64,000 nt of DNA from Phyllostachys edulis (taxonomy: Eukaryota > Streptophyta > Magnoliopsida > Poales > Poaceae), in contig CM070548.1 of assembly GCA_036346405.1 (NCBI GenBank), positions 68,543,739 to 68,607,738 on the forward strand, written 5' to 3'. A program made the position numbers and the translations under genes. Below the pieces are notes generated by a model. That model ran no database searches. It saw only the letters and a list, made by a program, of their open reading frames with translations, and was not told where the DNA came from. Shown one piece after another: positions 11,975-22,940 of the stretch (positions are counted from its first letter, which is position 1; each line of letters starts with the position of its first letter).

Positions 11975-12700
11975 GCAAAATTCAGCAAGTATGAATTTTG
12001 GTTGAAAGAAGTGGCATTCTTGGGTCATGTTATTTCAGCGGGAGGTATAGTTGTGGATCCTAGCAAGGTCAGTGATATGCTCTCTTGGGGGCAGCCCAAA
12101 TTGGTAACTGGCGTGAGGAGTTTTCTCGGTTTAGCGGGATATTATCGTCTCTTTATCAAGAACTTCTCTAAAATCACGAAGATGATGACGGAGTTGCACA
12201 TGAAAGACAAGAAATTTGAGTGGTCCGCTGATTGCGAGAAGAGTTTCCAAGAACTCAAGGAGTGGTTGACCACAGCTCCAGTCCTTATTCTTCCCGATAT
12301 TCACAGAAGTTTCGATATCTATTGCGATGCTTCTCGTCAAGGACTCAGTTGTGTTCTTATGCCAGAAAGCAAGGTGGTGACCAATGCATCAAGAAAATTG
12401 AGACCTTATGAGCTTAATTATCCAACCCATGACTTGGAACTAGCTACAGTGGTCCATGCGCTGAAAATTTGGCGACATTACCTCATCGGTAATCGTTGCG
12501 ATGTGTATTCGAACCACAAGAGCTTGAAGCATTTGTTCACCTAACCGGATCTAAACCTCGGGAAAAGAAGGTGATTGGAGTTGATCAAAGATTACGACAT
12601 AGGTCTCAAGTATCATCCAGGCAATGCTAATGTCGTTGCTAATGCACTGAGTCGTAAGGTTTATTGCAATACCTTGATGCTTAAGGAGCAGTAGCCTGCC
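11975..12700 (+). pseudogene. Ty3/gypsy RNase H domain
   Basis: It continues the RT in frame after the stop, with EVAFLGHVISAGGI, the GVRSFLGLAGYYR hinge, then the RNase H blocks FDIYCDASRQGL and YPTHDLELATVVHALK. The fourth acidic position, normally YTDHKSLK, reads YSNHKSLK. A further stop lies at 12542-12544 and the tail (NVVANALSRK) follows. It lies between the RT and integrase, as in the chromovirus pol order. Confidence 0.87.
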
Positions 12701-12733
12701 CTTCATGAAAAATTTCAGCGGCTCAATTTAGGT

Positions 12734-14208
12734 GTGGTTGAGCATGATTTTCTCGCTGCCTTAGCAGTACATCCAACCTTAGAAGATCAGATCAAGGCTG
12801 CTCAGCAAACAAACGATGGAGTGAATCGAATCAAGAAGAACATCAAGAATGAGACACCCAAGTGTTTCTCGAAAGATGATCATGGTGTTGTGTGGTTTAG
12901 ACAACGCCTTGTCATTCCGAATGACATGGAATTACAGAATTTGATTCTCCGCAAAGCTCATGATTCTCCTTTGTCCATTCATCCGGAGCCACAAAGATGT
13001 ATCAAGATCTCCATTAGAGATTCTGGTGGATCTGAATGAAGCGAGAGATCGCAAAATTCGTTGCCGAGTGAGACATTTGTCGTCGTGTGAAGGCCGAACA
13101 TCAACTTCCAGCGGGTTTGTTACAACCTTTGCAAGTGCCTGAATGGAAATGGGACTCGATCGGTATGGATTTTATCACTGGTCTACCCCGAATCTTCGAA
13201 GAAAATAATGCCATTTGGGTTGCCATTGATCGACTAACTAAAGTGGCACACTTCCTTCCTGTCAAGATCAAACTTCGTGTGAACCAGTTAGCGGAGCTCT
13301 ATGTCTCAAGAATTGTGAGTTTGCATGGAGTACCGAAGACGATTGTTTCAGATCGTGGCTCGCTCTTTACCTCCCAATTTTGGAAGAGTTTGCAAGAGGC
13401 CATGGGAACTCATCTTTCCTTCAACACCTCATTCCATCCTCAAACCGATGGCCAAACGGAGAAAGTCAATCAAATCCTGAAAGACATGCTCCGTACTTGT
13501 GTTCTCTCCTATGGGAAGAATTGGGAGAAATGCTTGTCGTTTGCCGAGTTCTTCTACAACAATAGTTTTCAAGCTAGTCTCGGCATGGTACCATTTGAGG
13601 CCTTATACAGGAGAAGATGTAGAACCCCATTGAATTGGTCTGAGACCGGTGAAAGACCACTTTTTGGCCCAGACACAATCCTGGAAGCTAAAGATCATGT
13701 TCAGATGGTTCAAGATCGATTGCGTACGGCACAATCCCGACAAAAGAGCTATGCGAATCAACGTCATCGTGAGTTGAGTTTTGAGCCAAATGACTTTGTC
13801 TATCTCAAAGTCTCTCCTCTGAAGGACACCCAACGGTTTGGCGTCAAAGGCAAATTAACTCCTCAATATGCCGGACTTTTCCGTATTATTGAGAAGAAAG
13901 GAGTTGTCGCCTACAAGTTGGAATTGCCTGCTACACTTTCGGGGGTACACGATGTATTCCATGTGTCCCAGTTGAATAAATATCTTTGTGTTCCAACCGA
14001 GCAAGCTCCATTGGAAGGTCTTGAAGTACAAGAAGATCTGACCTATCGTGAGCATCCTATTCGTATCCTTGAAGAGGCAGAACGAAGGATAAGAAATCGC
14101 TCCATCAAATTCCTTAAAGTTTAGTGGTCTAATCATGTTAAGGATGAAGCCACTTAGGAGAGAGAGGATCGCCTTCGTGCAGACTTTTTGTCCTTCTTTT
14201 CCGAGTGA
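12734..14208 (+). pseudogene. Ty3/gypsy integrase with C-terminal chromodomain
   Basis: The N-terminal zinc-finger area (about 12950-13080) is damaged by a deletion and frame change. The DDE core is intact from 13087: GMDFITGLPR, IVSDRGSLFTSQF, and HPQTDGQTEKVNQ with the glutamate. A GPY/F-like region and HDVFHVSQLNKY follow, then a chromodomain starting at LTYREHPIRILEE. Two TAG stops interrupt the chromodomain, at about 14122 and 14154, in the positions of a glutamine and a tryptophan. The chromodomain places the element in the chromoviruses (Tekay/Del-like), which often target heterochromatin. Confidence 0.88.
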
Positions 14209-14232
14209 ACGGAATCTCGAGACGAGATTTTT

Positions 14233-14246
14233 GTAAGGGGGGAAGT
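14233..14246 (+). other. Polypurine tract of the gypsy element
   Basis: A GTAAGGGGGGAAGT run directly precedes TGTAACAACC, the first bases of the 3' LTR. Such a tract primes plus-strand synthesis in LTR retrotransposons, so it fixes the LTR start at 14247. Confidence 0.85.
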
Positions 14247-14905
14247 TGTAACAACCTAACAATGGTTGTGTTTCAAATGTATAAAAGTATGAGATTTTCA
14301 AAAACTTTTCATGAAAATTCATGACTTTGCACTTGGTTTTCTAAAGTTTGCTCTGAATTTCAAACTTTTGACTTGAAATCAAGTTTCTATTTGATTTTAG
14401 AAAAGTGTGTGTATAAAAGTCTCTGGAATTAAGTTTGTAAAATGCTAGATTATTTATCTTGAATTAATATAATTTTTCACAAATTTTTACAAGCCAATTG
14501 GACCTCACTAAAATCCTAGCTAAGTTACTAATGCAGTTTTGAAAAGGAATTTATTTTAGACAAATTAAATATGAACAGTGGCCACATTTTTTTAAGTCCT
14601 AGTTGAACCTGAAAACACCCACAAAATTTTTTAGAATTATATTGCTATTTTTAACAACTTAGTCAAACTAGTTTTATTTCAGTCAAACTGAAATCAAAAC
14701 CTAACACTAGCGCGTCCATTCGGACCAGTCCGAACTGACTCAAAGCTATTTGGACCGTTCGATTTGATCTCAGGCTTTTTGGACCATCCGATTTGATCAG
14801 AGCTGTTCGAACCGTCCGACATATCTTGGTCCGACCGCACCACCGTGTTGAAATCGGAACCGAGCCTAGCTTGAACCACATCACCGCATCCGAGCCACTT
14901 TTGCC
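14247..14905 (+). mobile_element. 5' segment of gypsy 3' LTR (copy 3), split by the Sirevirus
   Basis: It begins TGTAACAACC immediately after the polypurine tract and runs to the left end of the nested Sirevirus-like element. The sequence is AT-rich and non-coding, with a short set of GGACC/GGTCC-type repeats at 14715-14830. The other part of the LTR resumes at 26295. Confidence 0.75.
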
Positions 14906-16468
14906 TGTACCGCTGACTAGAGGGGGTGAATAGGAGGTTTTTAAACTTTTTGACAACTTAACAATTTAAGCCAATTAATAACTTAGTCTAAACTAGATAC
15001 AATTCTAGCTAAGCAATTCAACACAAGATAAAAGCAAGAATTGTAAATGCGGAATAAGTAAAGACAAGAAATAACCACAATGAGACAAGGAAGTTTTTTC
15101 CGTGGTATCGAAGACTTGCTGGTCTTTACTAGTCCACGTTGAGGAAGCTTGACAACTCAAGCTGGCTCCACGACTTAAGCCTTCCCTCGATCACTATGGG
15201 TAGTTCTTCCTCCGCTCCAGAGATGGCGAACTCCAAGCCACTCACAATCTTGGTATCGGGCCTCTTCACAAGCTTCTTGAAGAGATCACCGTGCGATCAC
15301 CGCCAAGTCGTCTAGGAGTTCAGCAAAACTCCAAGAGTAATAAATCAATGGCCTTCGCTTGACGGCACTCAAGTGCAAGAGGATCAACTAAAACGAATGG
15401 ATGCACTTGAATGAACTCAACAACCTCACAATGAATGCACAAGAGTGTTTTGAGTGTTGAGAGGATGCTCAAGGCTCTATAGATTATAAATGAACTCTAG
15501 CACACTGTCCTTGAGCAGGTGGAAGGGGTATTTATAACCCCCACCAACAAATATGACCGTTGGGGGAAGAAATCCCCAACTTTCAGTGAGATGTGGTATG
15601 ACCGCTAACTAGGGAGCAGTACGACCGCACCCATGTCAGAGCATAGTAACGGCTAGAACAGTGGCATTAATTACTCTAACATAGCCATTGAAAATTCCCG
15701 AGCGGTACGACCGCCAAAACCAAGTTGCGGTACTACCGTTTGATCTGGTCGTACCACACGAAGGAGCGGTACTATCGATTGTAGGGCTTCCAATTTCGCT
15801 GAAAAGAGGTGCTCTCTGGAAAATACGTACCACCACATAGAAATTGGTACAACCGTTGAGCGGTACTACCGATTGCCAATAAGAGGCACCGAACCAAAAT
15901 ACACCTCTAATGTTTTAAATGTACCGCTAACTAGAAAACGGAACGACCGCAATGCGGTAGTACCGCTTCAAGAGCCGGTCATACCGCATTAGCGATCAGT
16001 TGGCAGAAACGTTCAGAACACGGTAATACTTCCAAGTAATGCGTGGTCATACCGCTTTAAGCGGTACTACCGCCAGTTAGCCTGCGGTACTACCGTTTGC
16101 TGACAAAAGCACTTGAGAGCTTTCAAATTCAAATACAAATGCATGCATAATCCTAAATTGATCCAAATGGCACAATAACATGCTATCAAGCTACTAGTCA
16201 CGATCCCTCTTAATAGTACGGTATTTAACCTATAATCCGGTCTTCTAACCAATTCTCCTAAGACCGGTAAAACAGAAAAGGATCCTAGACTACTTGTACC
16301 TTGTCTTTGAGCCATGTAGATCTTCATGTTGTCCTTTAGCATGCATCTTCACGTCATCAAACTTACCAATGGGACTTAACCTTGTAAATACTTAATAAAC
16401 ACGTTAATCCCATATTCACATATTATCATTAATTACCAAAACAATTTTTAGGGGTCTAGATGCTTTCA
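14906..16468 (-). repeat. Left LTR (3' LTR) of the Sirevirus-like element
   Basis: It is about 1,563 bases long and collinear with 24725-26294. On the plus strand it begins TGTAC and ends TGCTTTCA. It lacks about 9 bases near its left tip compared with the right LTR. The segment 15600-16095 is full of palindromic GCGGTACTACCGC-like motifs, with a perfect 13-mer at 16061-16073. Confidence 0.92.
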
Positions 16469-16495
16469 ATCTGCCCCTTTTTGGTAATTGATGAC
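16469..16495 (-). other. Polypurine tract of the Sirevirus-like element
   Basis: Read on the minus strand, ATTACCAAAAAGGGGCAGAT immediately precedes the 3' LTR start TGAAAGCATC. It is the expected plus-strand primer and confirms the minus-strand orientation. Confidence 0.85.
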
Positions 16496-16929
16496 AACAC
16501 AACTAATATGTGAGAAACATTGTTTTGAATATACTATGAGTGTATATTCTTTTGATGACTTAACAACAAAATAATTCTTGCAATGAGCTCGAATGAGTTT
16601 TGAAAATTATTTTATTGTTAAATCCAAATTAAAGAAAGCTCCCCCTAAACATGTGCATATAAATGATAAAAAAAAATCTTTGCAAGCACATATAGAGATT
16701 TTTGAAATTTTGGCGTAGTTTCTTTAGCATGTTGGAACTTGAGGGAATGCAATAATGTAAAATGACTGTAATTGCATTTCAAGATAATATCATAAGCATA
16801 ATCATTAACCAACAAGTTCAACAAGATAAGCAACAAGGTTTTAAACAATTACAAGCACATAAGTTCATATAAGATAATATAACAAAAGTCTGGCTCCCCC
16901 TAAATCTTTCTCTTCTCGCTTCTCCCCCT

Positions 16930-17457
16930 TTGGCATCAAGGTACCAAAAACATCTCAAACCGCTGGGTCCTAAGGAGGAAGAGTAGCTGGGTCCTGAGGA
17001 ACTGGGTCCTGAGGAGCTGGAACTGAAGCTGGAGCTGAAACCAGATCCTGAGAAGGAATAGGTGCTGGATCTGAGGCTGGAGCTGGAGGAGCTAAATCCT
17101 GAGGATCTGAATCTTGGTATTTGGATCTGGAGCTAGTCTTTGAGCCGGAGACTCTTGTATGGCTGGGGTTGGAGAAGCTATAGCTGGAACCAAGGAAGGA
17201 ACAGCTGGAGCAGAAGAAGTAGAGACCCCTGAAGATGGAGGAGGACAACGAGAGTACCACTGAGGAGTCCTCAAAATCTGCTCCATAGAGTCAATGGTCT
17301 CTGCCATAGCAGCCATCCTGTTAAGAGTCTCATTCTGGAAATCATGTTGAACTAACTCCATGTAAGCAAGCTTGTTTTGAGTCTCATTTTGAAATTCAAT
17401 CAGGGTTGTCTTCATTTCTTGCAAAGTGTTGAGAATCAACTCCTGATTTTGGAGAAT
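16930..17457 (-). pseudogene. Distal part of the third ORF: coiled coil and proline/alanine tail
   Basis: This continues the reading frame of the neighbouring segment after a TAG at 17455-17457. About 45 residues are rich in Q, N, E, L and M (LILNTLQEMKTTLIEFQNET and a related second copy, HDFQNETLNRMAAM), which looks like a short coiled coil. A low-complexity tail of P, A, S, D and Q follows. A frame change near 17100 moves the tail into another frame (LAPPAPASDPAPIPSQD). It ends close to the polypurine tract. No membrane segment is visible. Confidence 0.65.
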
Positions 17458-18609
17458 CTATGCAAGAGTACCTTCAGCAGGAGCACTCTCCTGAGCAGCA
17501 GGAGCAGCAACAGTAGAAGAATCATCATGATGAATAGAAGGGCCGTCTCGAGGCTTGTAAGCCTTATGAGGTGATCCCAATCCTCCCCGATACTCAATCT
17601 TCTTCAGAATTAAAGCCATGATGTAAGGAGCATAGTAAATCTTTTTTACCCTATCATTCTTTGAAGAGATTATGCCCTTTAAAATGACATCCACTACATC
17701 AAATTTTCTCACACACATAATATTATCAATGATATTCCAAGCATATCCTCTCACTGCATCAAAATTCCCACTCTTGGGATAAAAGGTATGATTAATGATC
17801 CTATTAATCAAACTTGGAATAGGCTTAAGACCATGAATCTTTCCTGGGGTAGACCTAACAGCGGAATCATAAAAATCTGTCCAAGCGGGAGGAAGCAAAG
17901 TAGGACTATCAAAGAGTTTCTCCCAAGTGCCAGACGGTGTCCTCAAGGCACGCTCAAAATCCTCCTTAGTACACTCCACATATCGGGTTACTGTAACCCA
18001 TTTCATCGATGTCAAGTCTGGAGAAACATGCAATGTGGCATAAAACTACCTGATAATATCGTCATCATAATTCTTCCTTAGAGCCACAAGGTCATGAAGA
18101 CCGACTCGGGGAAAAAGCTGGTATACACCGCTGTACTTGTCCAAGGAGTTTATGTGAGGCCACTTAATCCACTTGTGATCTGCAAAGTTTCTATGATTTC
18201 CATACAGCTGCTCATACACTTGTTCTTGAAATACTGTATGGAATCTTGGATTGACTGAGTTGGAAGGGAAAAGGTATTGATTAACATGACGCTTGATGGC
18301 ATACTCATCTGCTGTAATGAGTCTCAAGTCAATTGGGGGCTCTGGAGGCTCTCCCAAATCATCATCTGTTTGAGCTTGCACTTCTGGCTCTGTCTCTATT
18401 TCAGACTCAGAACCTGACATTTCATGGGAAGAACTCTCCTCACTTTCTTCAGATTCAAGTTCAGGTGCTGGCCTTTTGCCCTTTCCATGCACAACCTTCT
18501 GTCGAACTGATCGAGTTTGCTGTGTTGGAGCTGCAGGAGGTTGAGATGAAGATTGCCCTCCTCTAGGTGGTCCATGTGGCTTTCGAGTCGCAATTCTTGC
18601 CCTAGGCAT
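17458..18609 (-). pseudogene. Third ORF downstream of pol (env-like position), one internal stop
   Basis: It starts at an ATG at 18609. About 100 basic and acidic low-complexity residues (glutamine, proline, serine, then glutamate-rich) precede a folded-looking domain with landmarks ITADEYAIKRHVNQYLF, NHRNFADHKWIKWPH and WVTVTRYVECTKEDFERAL. It resembles the domain annotated in plants as a putative retrotransposon or plant transposon protein. A TAG at 18043-18045 interrupts it, where a glutamine codon is one base away. Its place after RNase H and before the 3' LTR is where Sireviruses carry their env-like gene. No signal peptide or transmembrane helix is visible, so function is not claimed. 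Confidence 0.7.
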
Positions 18610-18699
18610 CTTCACACAGATAGGATGGGTTACAAAAAGTTCAAAAGATCAATTGAAATAGGATTAATTTTGAAAGAAATGAAAATTCAGTTTTCTGTC

Positions 18700-19345
18700 A
18701 AGACAATCGGTCACACTGCCGTTATATGGCCGATATGACCACACTGCGGTTGTACCACGCTCAAGAACCGGCACTACCAATTTTCCTGACCGAGTTCTAG
18801 GGCAAGCAATAGATTGGATTTTTCGATGTTTTTCATGGATTGAATCCATGGTAGAGATGTGCAAACATCATGTGACAACAAATTAGCTATTTTGCCCAAC
18901 TAGAACTAACTAAATCATTCACATTCTTAATTAACCCTAAAATCACACCTAGGGTTCAAAAACTTCGGTAAAACTTGAATCAAAGGGAGTTTTACCTTAA
19001 GGATTGAAGGGGATGAACCCTAGAGATGCAGAAAACAACAAGAGAACGAAGAATCGCCAAAGATTTTAGTGGATCTGAGAGGCGATTTTGGGTGACCTTC
19101 GGGCTAGAGAGAGAAAGGCCTTGTGGAAGTGAAGCGGTGAGTGAAACGGTCGAATCGTTGCGGGGTAAAAAGTACAGGTTAAAGAGCAACCGCACAGACT
19201 TACTGCCCTTCTCAAACCGACGCGGTCGTTCTGCTATCAGACCGCCGGTAGTATCTCATAGCGGTCATACCGTTGTTATAATACCGGTCGTACCGCACTG
19301 CGGTCGTACCGCTCTTAACACACCGGTAGTTCCGATTTTCTTGGA
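18700..19345. repeat. LTR-like palindromic motif clusters between pol and third ORF
   Basis: Two clusters (about 18710-18780 and 19215-19340) repeat the GCGGTnnnACCGC-type inverted motif, for example GCGGTCGTACCGC near 19300 and GCGGTCATACCG near 19260. The same motif fills 15600-16095 and 25430-25925 in the two LTRs. The clusters lie within 750 bases upstream of the start of the third ORF on the minus strand. Confidence 0.75.
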
Positions 19346-19562
19346 ACTTTAGGAATTGACTTTGGATTTGAGAATTTATGCAAATGATCCTTAGTTTTGC
19401 ACTCAAATAAATATCATTGAGGATCATTATGCATTTAATAGACTAATGTCTATCTAAGAACATAATTTTATGAACATAGTAATTTTTAATAAATGTTTTG
19501 AAAATTCTTTCATAAAAGATCTCAAATAACACCAAATGAAACACAATACATGAGGCAAGAGT

Positions 19563-20345
19563 TCAACCAACATTTGAATAGTCTATGACATTCAACTCAT
19601 TCCTTAATTTATAAAAACGGCCTTCATCTAATGGCTTGGCAAAAATATCCGCTAATTGGCCTTCGGTTTGGATATGGCTAATTTCAATATCTCCCTTGCT
19701 CACATGATCTCTCAAGAAATGGTGGCGAATGTCTATACGCTTGGTTCTTGAGTGTTGAATAGGGTTATTGGCTATTTTCACCGCACTATCATTGTCACAT
19801 AAAAGAGGCATTTTATCGAACTTAATTTCATAATCCATTAATGTTTGCCTCATCCATAGAAATTGAGCACAACAACTTCCTACAGAAACATATTCGGTTT
19901 CAGCGGTGGATAAAGCTACGGAATTTTGTTTCTTGGATGACCATGATACTAAACATCTTCCTAATAATTGACAACTACCCGAGGTGTTTTTTCTATCCAC
20001 TTTACAACCCGCATAATCAGAATCCGAATATCCAATTAAATTAAATTTAGCACCTTTGGGGTAGCATAGGCCAATGCTAGAGGAATGCTTTAAATATCTT
20101 AGTATTCTTTTAACGGCCTTCAAATGGCACTATTTTGGAGTTGCTTGAAAACGTGCACACATGCAAACACTAAACATGATATCGGGCCTAGATGCAGTAA
20201 GATAAAACAAGCTACCAATCATAGACCTATAAAGCTTTAAATCTATCGGTTTACATCCCTCATTTAGGTCAAGATGACCGTTGGTTGCCATGGGAGTTTT
20301 GATGGGTTTTGCATCCTCCATGCCAAATTTTTTTGATCAAATCTT
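19563..20345 (-). pseudogene. Sirevirus-like RNase H domain
   Basis: Minus-strand reading gives the end of RT (MEDAKPIKTPMATNGHL, SRPDIMFSVCMCARFQ) and then RNase H with GYSDSDYAGCKVDRKNTSG, STAETEYVSVGSC, LLCDNDSAVKIANNP and the terminal ADIFAKPLDEGRFYKLRNEL. The catalytic acidic residues appear present. It is broken by a TAG at about 20124-20129 where a glutamate is usual, and it is out of frame with the preceding RT. Confidence 0.88.
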
Positions 20346-21276
20346 TTGCATACTTAGTTTGGCTCATGAAAGTTTCATCTTTGAGTTGCTTGATTTGAAG
20401 TCCAAGGAAATAGCTCAATTCTCCAATCATGGACATTTCAAATTCTCTACACATCATATCACCAAACTCTTCGCAAAAATCTTGATTAGTAGACCCAAAA
20501 ATGAAATCATCAACATAAATTTGACAAACAAAGAAATCATCATTTAGAACTTTAGTAAATAGAGTTGAATCAATTTTTCCGATTTTGAATCCTTTTGAGA
20601 CTACAAAATCTCTAAAGCGTTCATACCAAGCTCTAGAAGCTTGTTTAAGACCACAGAGCGCCTTGGAGAGTTTATAGACATGATTTAGATTCTTTGGAAC
20701 TTTAAAACTAGGAGGTTGTTCAACAAAGACAAGTTCAGATATTTTACCATTTAAGAAAGCACTTTTAACATCCATTTGAAATAATTTAATATCAAAGCAT
20801 GATGCAAAAGCAAGTAATATCCGAATTGACTCAAGCCTAGTTACAGGTGCAAAGGTTTCGCCAAAATTCAAACATTCGACTTTTGAATAACATTGAGCGA
20901 TCAATCTTGGTTTGTTTCTAACAACCATACCATTCTCATCTTGCTTGTTCCTAAAGACCCATTTTGTACTAATAACGTTGTGTTCCTTGGGTCGATCAAC
21001 CAATGTCCAAACTTCATTCCGGGTGAAGTTATTGAGTTCTTCATGCATAGCATTCACCCAATCCGGATCATCAAGCACTTCTTCTACATACTTTGGCTCA
21101 ATAGAAGAGACAAAAGAGTAATATTCACAAAAAGAAGCGACACGAGAGCAAGTTTGAACACCCTTACTTACATCACCCAATATTTGGTCTATTGGATGAT
21201 CCTTTGCAATTGCATTGTAAATTCTTGGTGGTAGGTTGGATGGTTGATCATCTTCCTTATTGTCCTCTTCATCAAT
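20330..21276 (-). pseudogene. Sirevirus-like reverse transcriptase
   Basis: A 303-codon open stretch (20269-21180) holds the copia RT: WVNAMHEELNNFTRNEVWTL, then LFQMDVKSAFLNG, YKLSKALCGLKQASRAWY and an intact catalytic box QIYVDDFIFGST. A frameshift near 20330 separates it from the last RT helix. The active site is intact, unlike that of the gypsy RT in this window. This is consistent with the Sirevirus being the younger, nested insertion. Confidence 0.9.
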
Positions 21277-22137
21277 TTATACCTGATTTGTGGAAGAGGT
21301 AGGAGATTCAACTTGAATAGAAGATGATGGATTGCCTTCGGGCTTGATATCGCCTATTTGCATATACTCCATTGCTTTTCTTAATCCTTCATCACCTACA
21401 TCATCCAAATTTTTATGCTCTTCTTGAGAGCCATTAGATTTATCAAATTGCACATCGTGCCTTTCTTCAACTAAACCGGAGTTTTTGTTAAAGACACGAT
21501 AAGCTTTGCTATTTGAAGAATAACCAAGCAAGAAACCAACGTCACAACGATTATCAAATTTTGAAAGACAAACACCCTTCTTCAAAATATAACATTTGCA
21601 ACCAAATACACGAAAATAAGAGATGTTCGGGTTTTTTTCCAACAAGAAGCTTATAGGAAGTCTTTTTTAAAAGACGATGCAAATAAAGACGATTTATGGT
21701 ATGACAAGCGGTGCTAATAGCTTCTGTCCAAAAAAACAATCGGAAGTATTGTACTCATCAAGCATGGTCCTAACCATTTCAATTAATGTACGATTTTTCC
21801 TTTCTACAACTCCATTTTGCTCCGGAGTGTAGGTTGTGGAAAGTTCGTACTTTATTCCATGTTCATCACAAAAGTCTTCAACTTTAGTATTCTTGAACTT
21901 GGAACCATTATCACTACGGATTTTCTTTATTTTGAAATCAAATTCATATTGAGCTCTTTTTGCAAAACTTTTGAAAATACGAGAGGTTTCACCTTTGTCA
22001 TCTAGGAAGAATACCCATGTATATCTAGAGTAATCATCTACAATGACTAAACAATAGATATTACCCCCGATACTCTTATAGGTTGTTGGCCCAAACAAAT
22101 CCATATGTAAGAGTTCCAATGGTCTAGAAGTTGACAT
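21277..22137 (-). pseudogene. Sirevirus-like integrase core and C-terminal region
   Basis: It contains ELLHMDLFGPT with the first aspartate, KIRSDNGSKFKN with the second, and EQNGVVERKNRTLIEM with the glutamate, so the DDE triad is complete. A frame change near 21690 separates the core from the C-terminal block (ISYFRVFGCKCYILKKG, then a linker rich in S and E). A TAA at about 21277 ends the frame before the RT. Confidence 0.88.
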
Positions 22138-22722
22138 GATACTCTTGGAAGGGTGAGAATTAGCGACTTATTTACCGGCTTGACAAGCACTACAAAGTCT
22201 ATTTTTCTCAAACTTCACATCTTTCAAGCCAACAACTAAATCATGTTTGAAAAGCTTTTTAAGTTGAATCATTCCGACATGAGCTAGCCTTCTATGCCAC
22301 AGCCAACCCAATGAGGTTTTTGCAATTAAACAAGTTTTTAAACAAGATTCATTTGAACTAAAATTAATCAAATAAAGATTTTCAAATCTAAAGACTTTGA
22401 AAACTAAAGAACTATCTTTTGCATTTGAAATTGTAACACCTTCACTTGAGAATGAGCAAATTAGTCCAAGATCACATATTTGAGCAACGGATAGCAAATT
22501 GAAATTTAATGATTCTATTAAAGAAACATTGGAAATAGAAAGGTCATTTGAGATAGCAATTTTACCCAATCCTATTACCTTTCCTTTGCTATTATCACTA
22601 AATGTGATCTTGTCTACTCCTTTTCCATTCTCGAATGTGGTGAATATCTTTCTATCGCCGATCATGTGTTGAGTGCATCCACTATCAAGCACCCAATATT
22701 TTCCACCGGTTTTATAGTTCAC
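22138..22722 (-). pseudogene. Sirevirus-like protease and integrase zinc domain
   Basis: The copia protease active site WVLDSGCTQHMIGD lies near the start. The GAG-pre-integrase zinc domain follows (WHRRLAHVGM ... LCSACQAGK), with two histidines and two cysteines in place. A TAA at about 22165-22167, one base away from a glutamine codon, separates it from the integrase core. It is in a different frame from gag, so a further shift lies at about 22725. Confidence 0.87.
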
Positions 22723-22940
22723 CTACAAAACAAGAATCAAGTTTTTTTAGGTACCCAAATTTGTTTGGGTCCTTGGAGGTTAGTAACCAAGGAATTAGGC
22801 ACCCAAATAGCATTCTTTTTAGTGCCTAAAATTGAAGTGCCAACAAATCTAGCAATTACTTTACCATCCTTAGTATTCCTAAGCATATAATAAGAATCAT
22901 ATATACCAAGGGATGGAGTCTTACCTATAGGACAAGCTTA

